From Bacteroidales bacterium (GTDB lineage Bacteria > Bacteroidota > Bacteroidia > Bacteroidales > UBA932), in NCBI GenBank assembly GCA_024693285.1, contig JAILLE010000034.1, positions 1 to 64,000 on the forward strand: a stretch of DNA of 64,000 bases. Direction: 5' to 3'. Position numbers and translations under genes: made by a program. The notes beneath the pieces are model-generated. The model searched no databases and was not told the DNA's origin. It was given only the letters and a program-made list of their open reading frames with translations. How positions within the stretch are numbered: position 1 is the first letter of the stretch; every line of letters begins with the position of its first letter. Positions 1-7,562 of this stretch are shown here, one piece after another.

Positions 1-98
1 ATCTTGCCTACAATACCCGCACACGGTCGCACGAGACGAGTGAGACCGGCATGGTCAGCAAGTACAAGCTCATCAAGACGGTGCTGGAATACGATTAG
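1..98 (+). CDS. C-terminal tail of an unidentified protein (5' end outside window)
   Basis: An open frame entering from the left edge runs in frame 3 to a TAG stop at 96-98, giving about 31 residues that end in KTVLEYD. The stop lies 11 bases before the ATG of the RNA methyltransferase, so the two are probably cotranscribed. Too little is present to assign a family. The alternating hydrophobic/polar pattern near the end could be a beta-strand of an outer-membrane protein, but that is a guess. Confidence 0.5.
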   Translation, partial: LAYNTRTRSHETSETGMVSKYKLIKTVLEYD

Positions 99-109
99 GG
101 CTTTCGAGG

Positions 110-1072
110 ATGTTTGAGTGTATCACATCGGGGCAGAACCCGAAAATAAAAGAGTTGCTGGCTCTCCAGGAGAAATCTCGTGAGAGACGGGCCGCAGGGT
201 TGTTTGTAGTTGAGGGTCGACGCGAGCTTGACCACTGCATCACCGCAGGCTTCATCCCCGACACCGTATTCATCTGCCCGGAAATTTATTCCTGTCATCC
301 TGAGCGCGGCGAAGGATCTATCCCCGTCAGGGAGGGCTGTACCCCCTTCGGGAGTCGGACTGCGTCCGACCCCACCACCGGCAAAGCCGGCGGTCCCCCC
401 GCTACCGTGCCGCGGGTGGCACGTCCCTCAGGGGGTATACCCTCCCTGACGGGACTGAACCTGCCGGAGGGAACCAAGGTCTTCGAGGTCAGCAGGAATG
501 TTTATGAGAAGATAGCCTACCGGGAAGGAACGGAAGGAATAATCGCTGAGATGAAGTACAAAGACAGGAGGCTGGAGGATATCAAGCTGAGTGAGAACCC
601 ATTGATAGTGGTGCTGGAAAGCGTGGAGAAACCCGGCAACCTAGGAGCTGTATTAAGAAGCGCTGACGCCGCCGGAGCTGATGCGGTCATCATCTGCGAC
701 CCGTTGACCGACCTCTACAACCCCAATCTCATCCGCGCCAGCATCGGAGCCATATTCTCAAGACAGGTCGCGGCAGCCACTTCCGAAGAGACCATATCCT
801 GGCTTAAAGCAAATAATATTCAGATACTTACAGCCCAGCTTCAAGACTCTTCGCTCTACTACGACACTCCCATGACCGGCCCTACCGCGATCGTGATGGG
901 CACCGAGTCAACCGGCTTGACAGACATTTGGCGCAAAGCCGCCGACAAACACATCCGCATCCCTATGCTCGGAGCCCTGGACTCCCTCAACGTGTCAGTC
1001 TCGGCCGCCATCCTCCTCTTCGAAGCCGTCCGGCAACGTAGCGGGCGTTTTGCGGAAACATCTGATTTATAG
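110..1072 (+). CDS. SpoU/TrmH-family RNA 2'-O-methyltransferase with in-frame repeat insertion
   Basis: Predicted SAM-dependent 2'-O-ribose methyltransferase of tRNA or rRNA (cytoplasmic, SPOUT fold). Residues 1-60 and about 118-145 form the split substrate-binding domain. The catalytic domain carries the family motifs: GNLGAVLRSADAAGAD near 182, MGTESTGL near 263, and IPMLGALDSLNVSVSAA near 283. Residues about 61-117 are not family sequence; they are the translation of a nested palindromic repeat (291-453) read in frame. Without it the length would be near the usual 260. The natural junction appears to be VFICPEIY followed by LPEGTKVFEVSRNVYEKIAYR. The start follows GAGG at 106-109. The exact RNA target cannot be told. 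Confidence 0.9.
   Translation: MFECITSGQNPKIKELLALQEKSRERRAAGLFVVEGRRELDHCITAGFIPDTVFICPEIYSCHPERGEGSIPVREGCTPFGSRTASDPTTGKAGGPPATVPRVARPSGGIPSLTGLNLPEGTKVFEVSRNVYEKIAYREGTEGIIAEMKYKDRRLEDIKLSENPLIVVLESVEKPGNLGAVLRSADAAGADAVIICDPLTDLYNPNLIRASIGAIFSRQVAAATSEETISWLKANNIQILTAQLQDSSLYYDTPMTGPTAIVMGTESTGLTDIWRKAADKHIRIPMLGALDSLNVSVSAAILLFEAVRQRSGRFAETSDL
291..453. repeat. Nested palindromic repeat inserted in frame in the methyltransferase gene
   Basis: An outer perfect 14-base inverted repeat (323-336 with 440-453) extends inward imperfectly for about 15 more bases. Inside are three small hairpins: 354-359/365-370, 378-382/386-390 and 406-411/418-423. Just upstream, 297-317 is a separate hairpin of the type CCTGAGC-nnn-GCGAAGG, a motif frequent in dispersed bacterial repeats. 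The whole block is free of stops in the gene frame and adds about 57 residues. Confidence 0.85.
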
Positions 1073-1155
1073 GTAGTTATATTATTATGCATGGAATATT
1101 AATCCATGCATGATTCAATAAACAATTCACAATAAACAAGTTAGAAAAAACACTC

Positions 1156-2097
1156 ATGGGAAAATATGGCCTAATCGGGGATCCGATAGCGACATCAAGG
1201 AGTCCGCTTCTTTTCGAGGCGGCGTATAAAGGACAGGAGCAGCCGGACGGATCGGCCTACAAATATGACCTGATAGAAGGTGCTGATTTCGAGGCATCTT
1301 TCAAGAAGTTCGAGGAGGAATATTCCGCCATCAACGTGACCGCTCCCTTCAAAGAGCTGGCATACGCAAGAGTCGAGGAACTGGCCGAACAGGGGAAAGG
1401 CGTGATCTCCGGGCCGGTCGCAAGAATCGGAGCCACAAACCTGCTGGTCAAGACCTCGGAAGGCATCGCCGCCCACAACTCCGACTTCACAGGCATAGTC
1501 GCGGCTATCGCCGAGGCGTATTATCCTGGAATAGTAGAGGAATTCATCAAGGAATATGGCGACCGCTTCTTCATCAAGCTACACCAATTCTTCCTGATGA
1601 GCCTTGGAAGGCGTTTCTACCAGCAACCTCAGGCCCTTATCGTTGGATGCGGAGGCGCAGGGAGGGCAGCAGCTGTCGCTGCTGGTGAGCTAGGGTTCGG
1701 CACTGTCTTGATGAACCGTACGTTCGAGAAGGCCCAGGCTATCGCCGAGGCCATGCCCGAATATGGCTTCATTCCGGATCCGATAAAGGACTTCAAGGAA
1801 GCCGTAAAAGAATGTGATATAATTATTTACACTCTTCCTATGGCTCTCCCGGAAATCGAAGAGTTCAGTGCCGACGATTTCGCTGGAGAGGGGGCATGCG
1901 ACGGTAAGGTCATCCTTGAGGCCAACTACAAGAACCCATCTTTCGACGAGGTCGCAAGAGCGAAACTCGCCGCCGCTGACGGAATTTATATTCCCGGAAA
2001 CAGATGGCTTCTCTACCAGGCCTTGACCGGGTACCCATTCATGACCGGCCTCACCCCTGACCTCTCCGCCATGGAATCCGCCTTAGCGACACTTTGA
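1156..2097 (+). CDS. aroE: Shikimate dehydrogenase
   Basis: NADPH-dependent reduction of 3-dehydroshikimate to shikimate, fourth step of the shikimate (aromatic amino acid) pathway, cytoplasmic. Substrate residues are visible: S14 and S16 in SRSP, K66 in NVTAPFKE, N95 in ATNLL and D110 in NSDFTG. The nucleotide-binding loop is GCGGAGRA at 164-171, followed by NRTFEKA. At 313 residues it is longer than the usual 250-280 because of an extra segment at about 123-157 (YYPGIVEEF to GRRFYQQ) between the two domains. The gene follows the methyltransferase after 83 bases and converges on the DUF2442 gene 12 bases away. Confidence 0.93.
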   Translation: MGKYGLIGDPIATSRSPLLFEAAYKGQEQPDGSAYKYDLIEGADFEASFKKFEEEYSAINVTAPFKELAYARVEELAEQGKGVISGPVARIGATNLLVKTSEGIAAHNSDFTGIVAAIAEAYYPGIVEEFIKEYGDRFFIKLHQFFLMSLGRRFYQQPQALIVGCGGAGRAAAVAAGELGFGTVLMNRTFEKAQAIAEAMPEYGFIPDPIKDFKEAVKECDIIIYTLPMALPEIEEFSADDFAGEGACDGKVILEANYKNPSFDEVARAKLAAADGIYIPGNRWLLYQALTGYPFMTGLTPDLSAMESALATL

Positions 2098-2109
2098 TTA
2101 TAATTCTGA

Positions 2110-2535
2110 TTAGAATCCAGGATCAAGATACTCCTTCCCTATGGAATGGAGGCAAGCTTTAATTTTCCTTATAGTCTCCAGAGAGGGATTCTTGAAACCA
2201 TTAATATAGTTTCGCAATAATGAGGCATTGATACCTGCCCTTTGCGCTAAACCAGCTATGTTTATCTCGGGATGAGTTAAGAAAAACCTTTGGAAATCAG
2301 ATGGTTCTGCTTCTGGATATAGAAAACTTTCGAAACTGACATCAGTGTCAAGCTCTCTCCAATGTATTCCTTCACCGCTGATAAAGTATTTCTGCCTCTG
2401 TTCCGATGAGGCAGTCATCAAAGGGTTATACCACAACAAAGACTGACGATAAACCTTATCGTCATCCCCGTGCCCATACAGCCACTCGCCATCAAACCAT
2501 ATCTTAAGTATCCTTTCCATCCAATTATTAACCAA
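2110..2535 (-). CDS. DUF2442-like protein with C-terminal helix-turn-helix; likely antitoxin partner
   Basis: 141 residues. Residues about 5-80 look like a DUF2442 domain (ILKIWFDGEWLYGHGDDDKV, then WREL). Residues about 92-135 form a Cro/C1-type helix-turn-helix (IAGLAQRAGINASLLRNYIN). It overlaps the upstream DUF4160 gene by 8 bases, so the two are translationally linked. DUF4160/DUF2442 pairs are often discussed as putative toxin-antitoxin modules, and the HTH fits an autoregulating antitoxin. Both genes are visibly more AT-rich than their neighbours, which suggests transfer. Toxicity is an inference. Confidence 0.75.
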   Translation of the reverse strand: MVNNWMERILKIWFDGEWLYGHGDDDKVYRQSLLWYNPLMTASSEQRQKYFISGEGIHWRELDTDVSFESFLYPEAEPSDFQRFFLTHPEINIAGLAQRAGINASLLRNYINGFKNPSLETIRKIKACLHSIGKEYLDPGF

Positions 2536-2773
2536 ACAATTCCTCCCAGCGCTTTACAATGATATCAGTGTTGTCAGCAATTGTTCTTGCTATCCGTTTC
2601 AAATCATTTGGTTTCACATTTCGAGATTTCACCAATACGAACTCTTGTCCATCCCACGAAAACTTCGCTTCACCATTATTCCCTATAACATGCACATGCA
2701 TAGGCTCATGCTCATGACTAAAAAACATGAATAGGAAACCATACATTCTAAATAATTCTGGCATATTTAACAT
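2528..2773 (-). CDS. DUF4160 protein; likely first gene of a TA-like pair
   Basis: 81 residues matching the DUF4160 pattern: MPELFRMYGFLFMFFSHEHEPMHVHV, with the conserved EHxPxHxHV core at about 20-29, then GEAKFSWDG and a final WEELFG. It is the promoter-proximal gene of a two-gene unit and its 3' end overlaps the DUF2442/HTH gene. AT-rich relative to the flanking purA and aroE. The histidine-rich core could bind metal or act in catalysis, but no activity is established for the family as far as I know. Confidence 0.75.
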   Translation of the reverse strand: MLNMPELFRMYGFLFMFFSHEHEPMHVHVIGNNGEAKFSWDGQEFVLVKSRNVKPNDLKRIARTIADNTDIIVKRWEELFG

Positions 2774-2809
2774 AATTTAAGTTTACGACGCAATTTAGGG
2801 AATTATTTT

Positions 2810-2855
2810 TTATTCCCAAAATAAAATAGGAGACGGTTACTTCCGTCTCCTATAA
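2810..2855 (-). terminator. Rho-independent terminator of purA
   Basis: Perfect 10-base stem (827-836 with 843-852 of the 2 kb block, i.e. 2827-2836/2843-2852) with loop TTACTT. On the minus strand it is followed by a T-rich tract (TTTTATTTTGGG). It lies 20 bases beyond the purA stop. Confidence 0.85.
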
Positions 2856-2873
2856 ACTTTTGATTGCTAATGA

Positions 2874-4142
2874 TTAGCGCTCGATGGTGGCTTCGCGGTC
2901 GGGGCCGAGGGAGATGATGCTGACGGGGACGCCGAGGAAGTTCTCTATGAACTTGATATAATCCTTGAACTCCTTAGGAAGCTCCGCCTCGGAACGGATC
3001 CCGGTGAGATCTTTCTTCCAACCAGGGAACTCGGTGTAGACCGGCTCGATCTGGGCCGAGATATCGAAAGGAACCTGATCAGTCTCAACGCCTTCCACCT
3101 TGTAAGAGGTGCAAGCTTTTATTGTGTCGAAATCATCCAGGCAGTCGGATTTCATCATGATGAGGTCAGTCACACCATCGATCATCACAGTGTACTTCAA
3201 GGCGACCAGATCCAACCAGCCGCAGCGACGGGGACGACCGGTCACAGCCCCGAACTCATGCCCGACACGGCGGAGAGTCTCCCCCGTCTCATCGAAAAGC
3301 TCAGTCGGGAACGGACCGCTACCGACACGCGTGCAATACGCCTTGAATATTCCGAAAACCTTCCCTACCCTCGAAGGAGCCAGACCTAGTCCGGTGCAGA
3401 CTCCTCCGACGGTGGTAGAAGAAGATGTAACGAAAGGATATGACCCGAAGTCCACATCAAGCATGGAACCCTGGGCACCTTCCGCCAAGATCGGCTTGCC
3501 GTTCTTAAGCAGGCTATCCACAAAATACTCACAATCAACCAGCTCAAACTCTTTCAGGAATTCGGTAGCCTCCATCCAAGCGGCCTCGTCCTTGTCAGGA
3601 TCGCACTCAAACCCAAGGTCCGCCAAAAGCCTTAGGTGACGTCCCTTTAGCTTGGCGAAACGGTCCTTGAAATCAGGAGCGAGAATATCCCCGACCCTTA
3701 GACCATGACGTCCAACCTTGTCAGTATAGGTCGGGCCGATGCCCTTAAGCGTAGATCCGATCTTGCCCTTTCCGGCGGCCGCCTCATAAGCGGCGTCAAG
3801 AAGCCTGTGGGTAGGAAGGATAAGATGCGCCTTCTTGGATATGACTATCTTCCCCTTGGGTTCGATTCCCATAGCGGAAACATTGGCGCACTCCTCTTTG
3901 AATGTGACGGGATCAAGCACGACTCCACTGCCAATGATGTTGACAGATCCTTCGCGGAAAATTCCGGAAGGGATACTCCTCACGACGAAACTCTTTCCGT
4001 CGAAATGGAGAGAATGGCCAGCGTTAGGCCCTCCTTGGAATCTGGCGACAGCCGGATAGCGACCGGCCAGCACATCCACTATCTTGCCTTTTCCTTCATC
4101 GCCCCACTGGAGGCCAAGGACAACGTCAAGTTTTGAGCTCAT
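2874..4142 (-). CDS. purA: Adenylosuccinate synthase
   Basis: GTP-dependent condensation of IMP with aspartate to adenylosuccinate, first committed step to AMP; cytoplasmic. At 422 residues it is of family length. N-terminal P-loop LQWGDEGKGK at 11-20 with catalytic Asp15, substrate-binding NAGHSLHF near 41, IGSTLKGIGPTYTDK near 128, and GAVTGRPRRCGWLDLVALK, the IMP/GTP-binding signature, near 300. It starts 34 bases after the ssb stop, with the same orientation, so it may be read from the ssb transcript, and it ends at a strong terminator. Confidence 0.97.
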   Translation of the reverse strand: MSSKLDVVLGLQWGDEGKGKIVDVLAGRYPAVARFQGGPNAGHSLHFDGKSFVVRSIPSGIFREGSVNIIGSGVVLDPVTFKEECANVSAMGIEPKGKIVISKKAHLILPTHRLLDAAYEAAAGKGKIGSTLKGIGPTYTDKVGRHGLRVGDILAPDFKDRFAKLKGRHLRLLADLGFECDPDKDEAAWMEATEFLKEFELVDCEYFVDSLLKNGKPILAEGAQGSMLDVDFGSYPFVTSSSTTVGGVCTGLGLAPSRVGKVFGIFKAYCTRVGSGPFPTELFDETGETLRRVGHEFGAVTGRPRRCGWLDLVALKYTVMIDGVTDLIMMKSDCLDDFDTIKACTSYKVEGVETDQVPFDISAQIEPVYTEFPGWKKDLTGIRSEAELPKEFKDYIKFIENFLGVPVSIISLGPDREATIER

Positions 4143-4176
4143 GTCTTATAGGAATATTTTGATTTACAATAGGATA

Positions 4177-4710
4177 CTAGAACGGAAGGTCATCGGTGGG
4201 ATTATCTCCCAAGGAGATGTCCATCGGTTCCTGCGGAGCGGTTTGCTGAGGTGCCGGCTGTTGATACACAGGCTGCTGCGGCTGGTAAACCGGCTGCTGC
4301 GGCTGGTAACCTGTCCCTGAGCTTGCCGAAGGGCGACTAGGCTCGCCAGCTCCGGGATTATCAGTTCTCTTGCCAAGCAACTGCAAATTGTCAACCGCCA
4401 CCTCCGTGGTGAATCTCTTGTTACCCGTCTGGTCAGTCCATGACCTTGTGCGAAGCTTGCCCTCAATGTAGACCTGGGTGCCCTTGCGGATGAATTTCTC
4501 CGCCACATCGGCAGAATTCCTCCAGGCCACGATGTTGTGCCATTCCGTGTTCTCGCGAAGTTCTCCATTGCGGTCACGATAGCGCTCAGTCGTGGCGAGG
4601 GTGAACTGGGCCACCTTCGTCGCGCCCTGGTTGGGGTTGTTTCCGTCAAGGTAACGTATCTCCGGGTCTCTTCCAACGTTACCGATCAGCATTACTTTGT
4701 TCAGTGACAT
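4177..4710 (-). CDS. ssb: Single-stranded DNA-binding protein
   Basis: Coats ssDNA in replication and repair. Residues 1-113 are the OB fold: MSLNKVMLIGNVGRDPEIRY at the start, VAQFTLATTERY, WHNIVAWR, and the KGTQVYIEGKLRTRSWTDQ strand. The tail is Gln/Pro-rich with two tandem YQPQQPV units (an imperfect DNA direct repeat, 4270-4310) and ends in the canonical acidic tip DDLPF that recruits partner proteins. Residues 126-133 of the linker (RPSASSG) are the translation of a short palindromic repeat at 4312-4334. 177 residues, usual size. purA follows in the same direction. Confidence 0.96.
   Translation of the reverse strand: MSLNKVMLIGNVGRDPEIRYLDGNNPNQGATKVAQFTLATTERYRDRNGELRENTEWHNIVAWRNSADVAEKFIRKGTQVYIEGKLRTRSWTDQTGNKRFTTEVAVDNLQLLGKRTDNPGAGEPSRPSASSGTGYQPQQPVYQPQQPVYQQPAPQQTAPQEPMDISLGDNPTDDLPF
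4312..4334. repeat. Short palindromic repeat in frame inside ssb linker
   Basis: TCCCTGAGCTTGCCGAAGGG (about 4314-4333) belongs to the widespread dispersed motif CCTGAGCxxxxCGAAGG, and resembles the hairpin at 297-317 in the methyltransferase gene. Read on the minus strand it gives RPSASSG in the disordered Ssb tail, where an insertion is tolerated. Confidence 0.65.
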
Positions 4711-4731
4711 GATGTTAGATGTTTAGATATT

Positions 4732-4772
4732 AAAAAAAACATAGGCTCGGCGAACTAGCGCCAAAACCTATG
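4732..4772 (-). terminator. Terminator of the 4873-5775 lipoprotein gene
   Basis: On the minus strand CATAGGTTTTGGCG pairs imperfectly with CGCCGAGCCTATG across a short loop and is followed by eight T's. It separates the lipoprotein gene from ssb and lies at the edge of direct-repeat copy A. Confidence 0.75.
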
Positions 4773-4809
4773 CAATTTAATGATTATTCGCGAAAACCGA
4801 AAGGGATTC
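4747..4809. repeat. 63-base direct repeat, copy A
   Basis: Aligns without gaps to 5885-5947 with 55 of 63 bases identical by my count. Both copies share GCCAAAACCTATG and AATTTAATGA blocks. The two copies flank the lipoprotein gene at 4873-5775; copy A includes the stem of the gene's terminator. Confidence 0.8.
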
Positions 4810-4872
4810 TATAGAATCCTCAAGGTTTCGACACTATCAAGGCCTGTAAAGGCAAAAAAGACAGACGGTAAT

Positions 4873-5775
4873 TTAGTCTGGAACGGTACTGTCAAGAAAA
4901 CCATCTTTGACTATGTTGGTCAAAAGTGTGAAAAAATGAGGTTTTATAGTTCCATTGAAGTTGCCGATACAAAAATCCCTGGCTATAGACAAGGACAGGT
5001 CTTCCCAGTTATCGACTATTATGGGATCACCCCCCTTCGGGGAGATGACGGTTACATACAATTGCAGCAGATTATCATGACTGTAGAAAGAAGACGTTTC
5101 TCCGACATCCAGATGGATGGATTCAGCTACATTTCCCCCTGAAACAGAGCGTAATTCTACCGTTATTTCCTTGGCCGTATCGTTGGTAAAACTGATCATG
5201 AACCTGAATGGGTCTCCACATATTTCCCCGGACATAGGGAATTCCGGTTTGTTCGTTGATAGTTTTTCTAACACCATTTTAAATGGATAACCATTCAAGA
5301 ACCCTGAAATTGAAAGATCTGTCGAAAGGGCATCAGGAAGGAGAGTCAACATACCGGATACACTAACATCCGTGAAGGGGATTTCCGAATTGTTAGTTCC
5401 TATTGAAACTATGCCAGTGAGGGAGGTTATGTTAAAGCACATCTTTGTTCCTTCTTTCGAAAAAGGAACGGATTTAAGGTAAAGATCGAAGGTTTCACTC
5501 ATGGATCCCCCATTTTCTGAAGGGAACTCATAGTGTATAACCAAGTCTACCTGCTTGCCTCCGGCATCCTTTTTCACCTGCATAAAAGCGTCGCTAGGGA
5601 AAATCCTCTCAACGAATTTTATAGGCACTTCCATGGAAGATGAAGCAGAACAACGAGAGATATAAACTGAAGTCAGTTCTTCCACTTCCTCTCCTTTTAC
5701 GCCTTCCTCAACTCCCGACAACCCAGAGCATGCCGACAGCAGAAGAACGATAAGCGGGTAAATCCATTGTTTCAT
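4873..5775 (-). CDS. Predicted lipoprotein, function unknown
   Basis: 300 residues with a lipoprotein signal (IVLLLSAC, acylated Cys16), so likely anchored in an outer membrane or the periplasm. The rest is rich in beta-strand-like sequence, with segments such as GEICGDPFRFMISFTNDTAKEITVELR and a closing half with TIKPHFF. I recognise no family. The gene is more AT-rich than its neighbours and is bracketed by 63-base direct repeats (4747-4809 and 5885-5947), which suggests that it was gained or duplicated as a unit. It follows the sigma-factor operon in the same direction but after about 200 bases, so it is probably a separate unit. Confidence 0.75.
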   Translation of the reverse strand: MKQWIYPLIVLLLSACSGLSGVEEGVKGEEVEELTSVYISRCSASSSMEVPIKFVERIFPSDAFMQVKKDAGGKQVDLVIHYEFPSENGGSMSETFDLYLKSVPFSKEGTKMCFNITSLTGIVSIGTNNSEIPFTDVSVSGMLTLLPDALSTDLSISGFLNGYPFKMVLEKLSTNKPEFPMSGEICGDPFRFMISFTNDTAKEITVELRSVSGGNVAESIHLDVGETSSFYSHDNLLQLYVTVISPKGGDPIIVDNWEDLSLSIARDFCIGNFNGTIKPHFFTLLTNIVKDGFLDSTVPD

Positions 5776-5884
5776 CTTTGACTAATAATGTCTATATCTT
5801 AAAGTCTATATATTAAATCCCGAATAGCGGAAATCTTGCACGGAATCTAAATAATAACCCGTCAATGATGATGTAGTAGCCAGT

Positions 5885-5947
5885 TCGGCGAACCAACGCC
5901 AAAACCTATGTAATTTAATGAATATTCCCGAGAAAGGAAAGGGATTC
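5885..5947. repeat. 63-base direct repeat, copy B
   Basis: Partner of 4747-4809. Here the right arm and T-run of the terminator seen at copy A are missing, so copy B looks like a decayed or partial duplicate. It lies downstream of the GIN lipoprotein gene and upstream of the unknown lipoprotein gene. The rest of 5776-5973 holds no gene I can support. Confidence 0.75.
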
Positions 5948-5973
5948 CGAAGGTTTTATCTACCGTTTTTCGT

Positions 5974-6729
5974 TTAGGGAATCCGTAGGGTTTCTGTGTA
6001 AATACTTCCACTGCCGGAGCGCTTGCTCCGGAGGCTGCCGGCGGTGCCACAGAGACGTATATTGCCTGAACCGGAGATGGATGCGTCAATGCTTCCAGCA
6101 TCCTTGCACACGAGGCTTATGTCACCGCTACCTGTGGTGCGTGCCCTTATGTTGTCGGCAGAGATACCGTCGATGGTTATGTCCCCGGATCCCGATATGC
6201 TGATTTCCGCCGACTGGGCATTGATGCTTCCCACACTGATTTCACCGCTGCCAGTAACCGATGAACTGTATGCCACGCAACTGACTGACCCGGAAACCGA
6301 GATGCCGCCGCTTCCGGAACATCTCAGGCAGAACTGGTCACAAGTTGGAATATCACCCTGGACTGTGCAGTCACCCGACCCTGACACTTTCACACCCTCG
6401 AGAACGGGAGCGCTGACAGCCAGGACTGTCTTGACCTTCGGAGACAAACAAATAGTTCCGCTTTTGACATCGGCAACCAATGTGTTCCCCTCCACATGGA
6501 TGTCATAATATTCCAGCAGGTTTTCATCGCAAGTGAGCAAGGCCGACTGTTCTTCGTCGGAGATTGTATATACAACGTCGATTGACGACGGGATCGATAT
6601 GGAACTGAATCCTTCCACCTTGATGGGTGCTGTCACGGCGACGCCGTTTCCCCTTTCGGCAATGGATCCAATCATGCTGCACGAGCCGAGAACCATCGCC
6701 GCCAAAGCTAAATGAATAAATAATCTCAT
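5974..6729 (-). CDS. GIN-domain (DUF2807) lipoprotein
   Basis: 251 residues. The ATG at 6729 is preferred over an upstream one because it gives a clean lipoprotein signal, MRLFIHLALAAMVLGSC, with Cys17 acylated. The mature part matches the head-GIN/DUF2807 pattern: an N-terminal strand set (GFSSISIPSSIDVVYTIS) followed by a right-handed beta-helix-like run of SGSGD repeats (residues about 112-240: SGSGDCTVQG, TGSGEISVG, SGSGDITIDG, TGSGDISLV). These are putative surface auto-transporter-adhesin-like proteins of unknown role. It is the last gene of the ECF sigma operon, 29 bases after the barrel gene. Confidence 0.85.
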   Translation of the reverse strand: MRLFIHLALAAMVLGSCSMIGSIAERGNGVAVTAPIKVEGFSSISIPSSIDVVYTISDEEQSALLTCDENLLEYYDIHVEGNTLVADVKSGTICLSPKVKTVLAVSAPVLEGVKVSGSGDCTVQGDIPTCDQFCLRCSGSGGISVSGSVSCVAYSSSVTGSGEISVGSINAQSAEISISGSGDITIDGISADNIRARTTGSGDISLVCKDAGSIDASISGSGNIRLCGTAGSLRSKRSGSGSIYTETLRIP

Positions 6730-6758
6730 TGTAAACGCTTTATAAATGTCAATTATAA

Positions 6759-7553
6759 TCAAAACGGGGCGATTCCGATTGACCAGGTATTGAACTCGGG
6801 CCAGTATTTCTTGTCCATTAGATTCATAGGCGAGTACTTCGCATAGATGCTGAAGTACTTGAGGTTCAGCTGGAACATCGCATCAACCGTAATTATGTTG
6901 CAGTGTACGCGCTTGTACTTATCCTTATCCTTATCTTCATTACGGCTATACTTGTTGACGATGGAACTGCCGGCATTGAGATTGACCACCGGGCCAAGTG
7001 TAAAACCGAATCCACCTCCGAAATCGAATGAATACAACAGGGGCGTGTTCAGGCTGAACACCCTCAATTTGGAGACCTTCAGCGCCCCGCCTTGGAATGG
7101 AGCGACAGGAATCTGCCCGTTCTCAGCCATGCTCATCGCATTCCCTCCTGTAAGCCCCAAATTCCTGAAAGTGATTCCCGGGCCGAATGAGAATGTGTTG
7201 TGTCCGTGGGTATATGTGTGTGAATCAAGGGCATAGTAATAGAATTCCAGGGAATTCTGCGGGCTGAAATCCAAAGGCGCAGCCGAGTTGGAGAATATCG
7301 CTCCCACTCCCATAGCACCCACTACCGCACTGGTGCCGGTTTTTTTAATCTTGTGATAAAAAGGAATATCGAAATCCAAATGGATGTGCTTCCTATCGGA
7401 GGAACCACTAGGAAGCTGGATCAGGATGGTATCTGTTTGTGACGTGACATCGGCCGCCTTGTTTTTTACAGTGTCCGCTCTTTCCTGAGCGAAAACACCG
7501 ACTGAAGTGAAGGTTGCGGCAATGATGGCCGCGATAATTATCTTTTTCATCAT
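6759..7553 (-). CDS. Predicted outer-membrane beta-barrel protein
   Basis: 264 residues. Signal peptide MKKIIIAAIIAATFTSVGVFAQ, then a short polar stretch and a series of alternating strands (NSLEFYYYALDSHTY, HNTFSFGPGITFRNLGL, LLYSFDFGGGFGFTLGPVVNL, YFSIYAKYSP) ending in the aromatic TWSIGIAPF, as expected for BAM-dependent barrel insertion. No named family recognised. ATG at 7553 or 7550 is possible. It is the fourth gene of the sigma-factor operon, nine bases after the small secreted protein, and is a likely member of its regulon. Confidence 0.75.
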   Translation of the reverse strand: MMKKIIIAAIIAATFTSVGVFAQERADTVKNKAADVTSQTDTILIQLPSGSSDRKHIHLDFDIPFYHKIKKTGTSAVVGAMGVGAIFSNSAAPLDFSPQNSLEFYYYALDSHTYTHGHNTFSFGPGITFRNLGLTGGNAMSMAENGQIPVAPFQGGALKVSKLRVFSLNTPLLYSFDFGGGFGFTLGPVVNLNAGSSIVNKYSRNEDKDKDKYKRVHCNIITVDAMFQLNLKYFSIYAKYSPMNLMDKKYWPEFNTWSIGIAPF

Positions 7554-7562
7554 CAATTATTT

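Noticed and set aside
4780..5142. A 120-residue plus-strand open frame opposite the lipoprotein gene
   Set aside because: It lies antisense to the lipoprotein (signal peptide, lipobox, good length) and starts inside direct-repeat copy A; no family match or ribosome-binding site.
6018..6036. CCGGAGC/GCTCCGG hairpin at the end of the GIN gene as a further palindromic element
   Set aside because: Only a seven-base stem inside repetitive Ser-Gly coding sequence, with no shared core or outer arms.
5862..6101. A 79-residue minus-strand frame overlapping the end of the GIN lipoprotein gene
   Set aside because: It is the alternative frame of the GIN repeat region plus the repeat area, has no recognisable domain.
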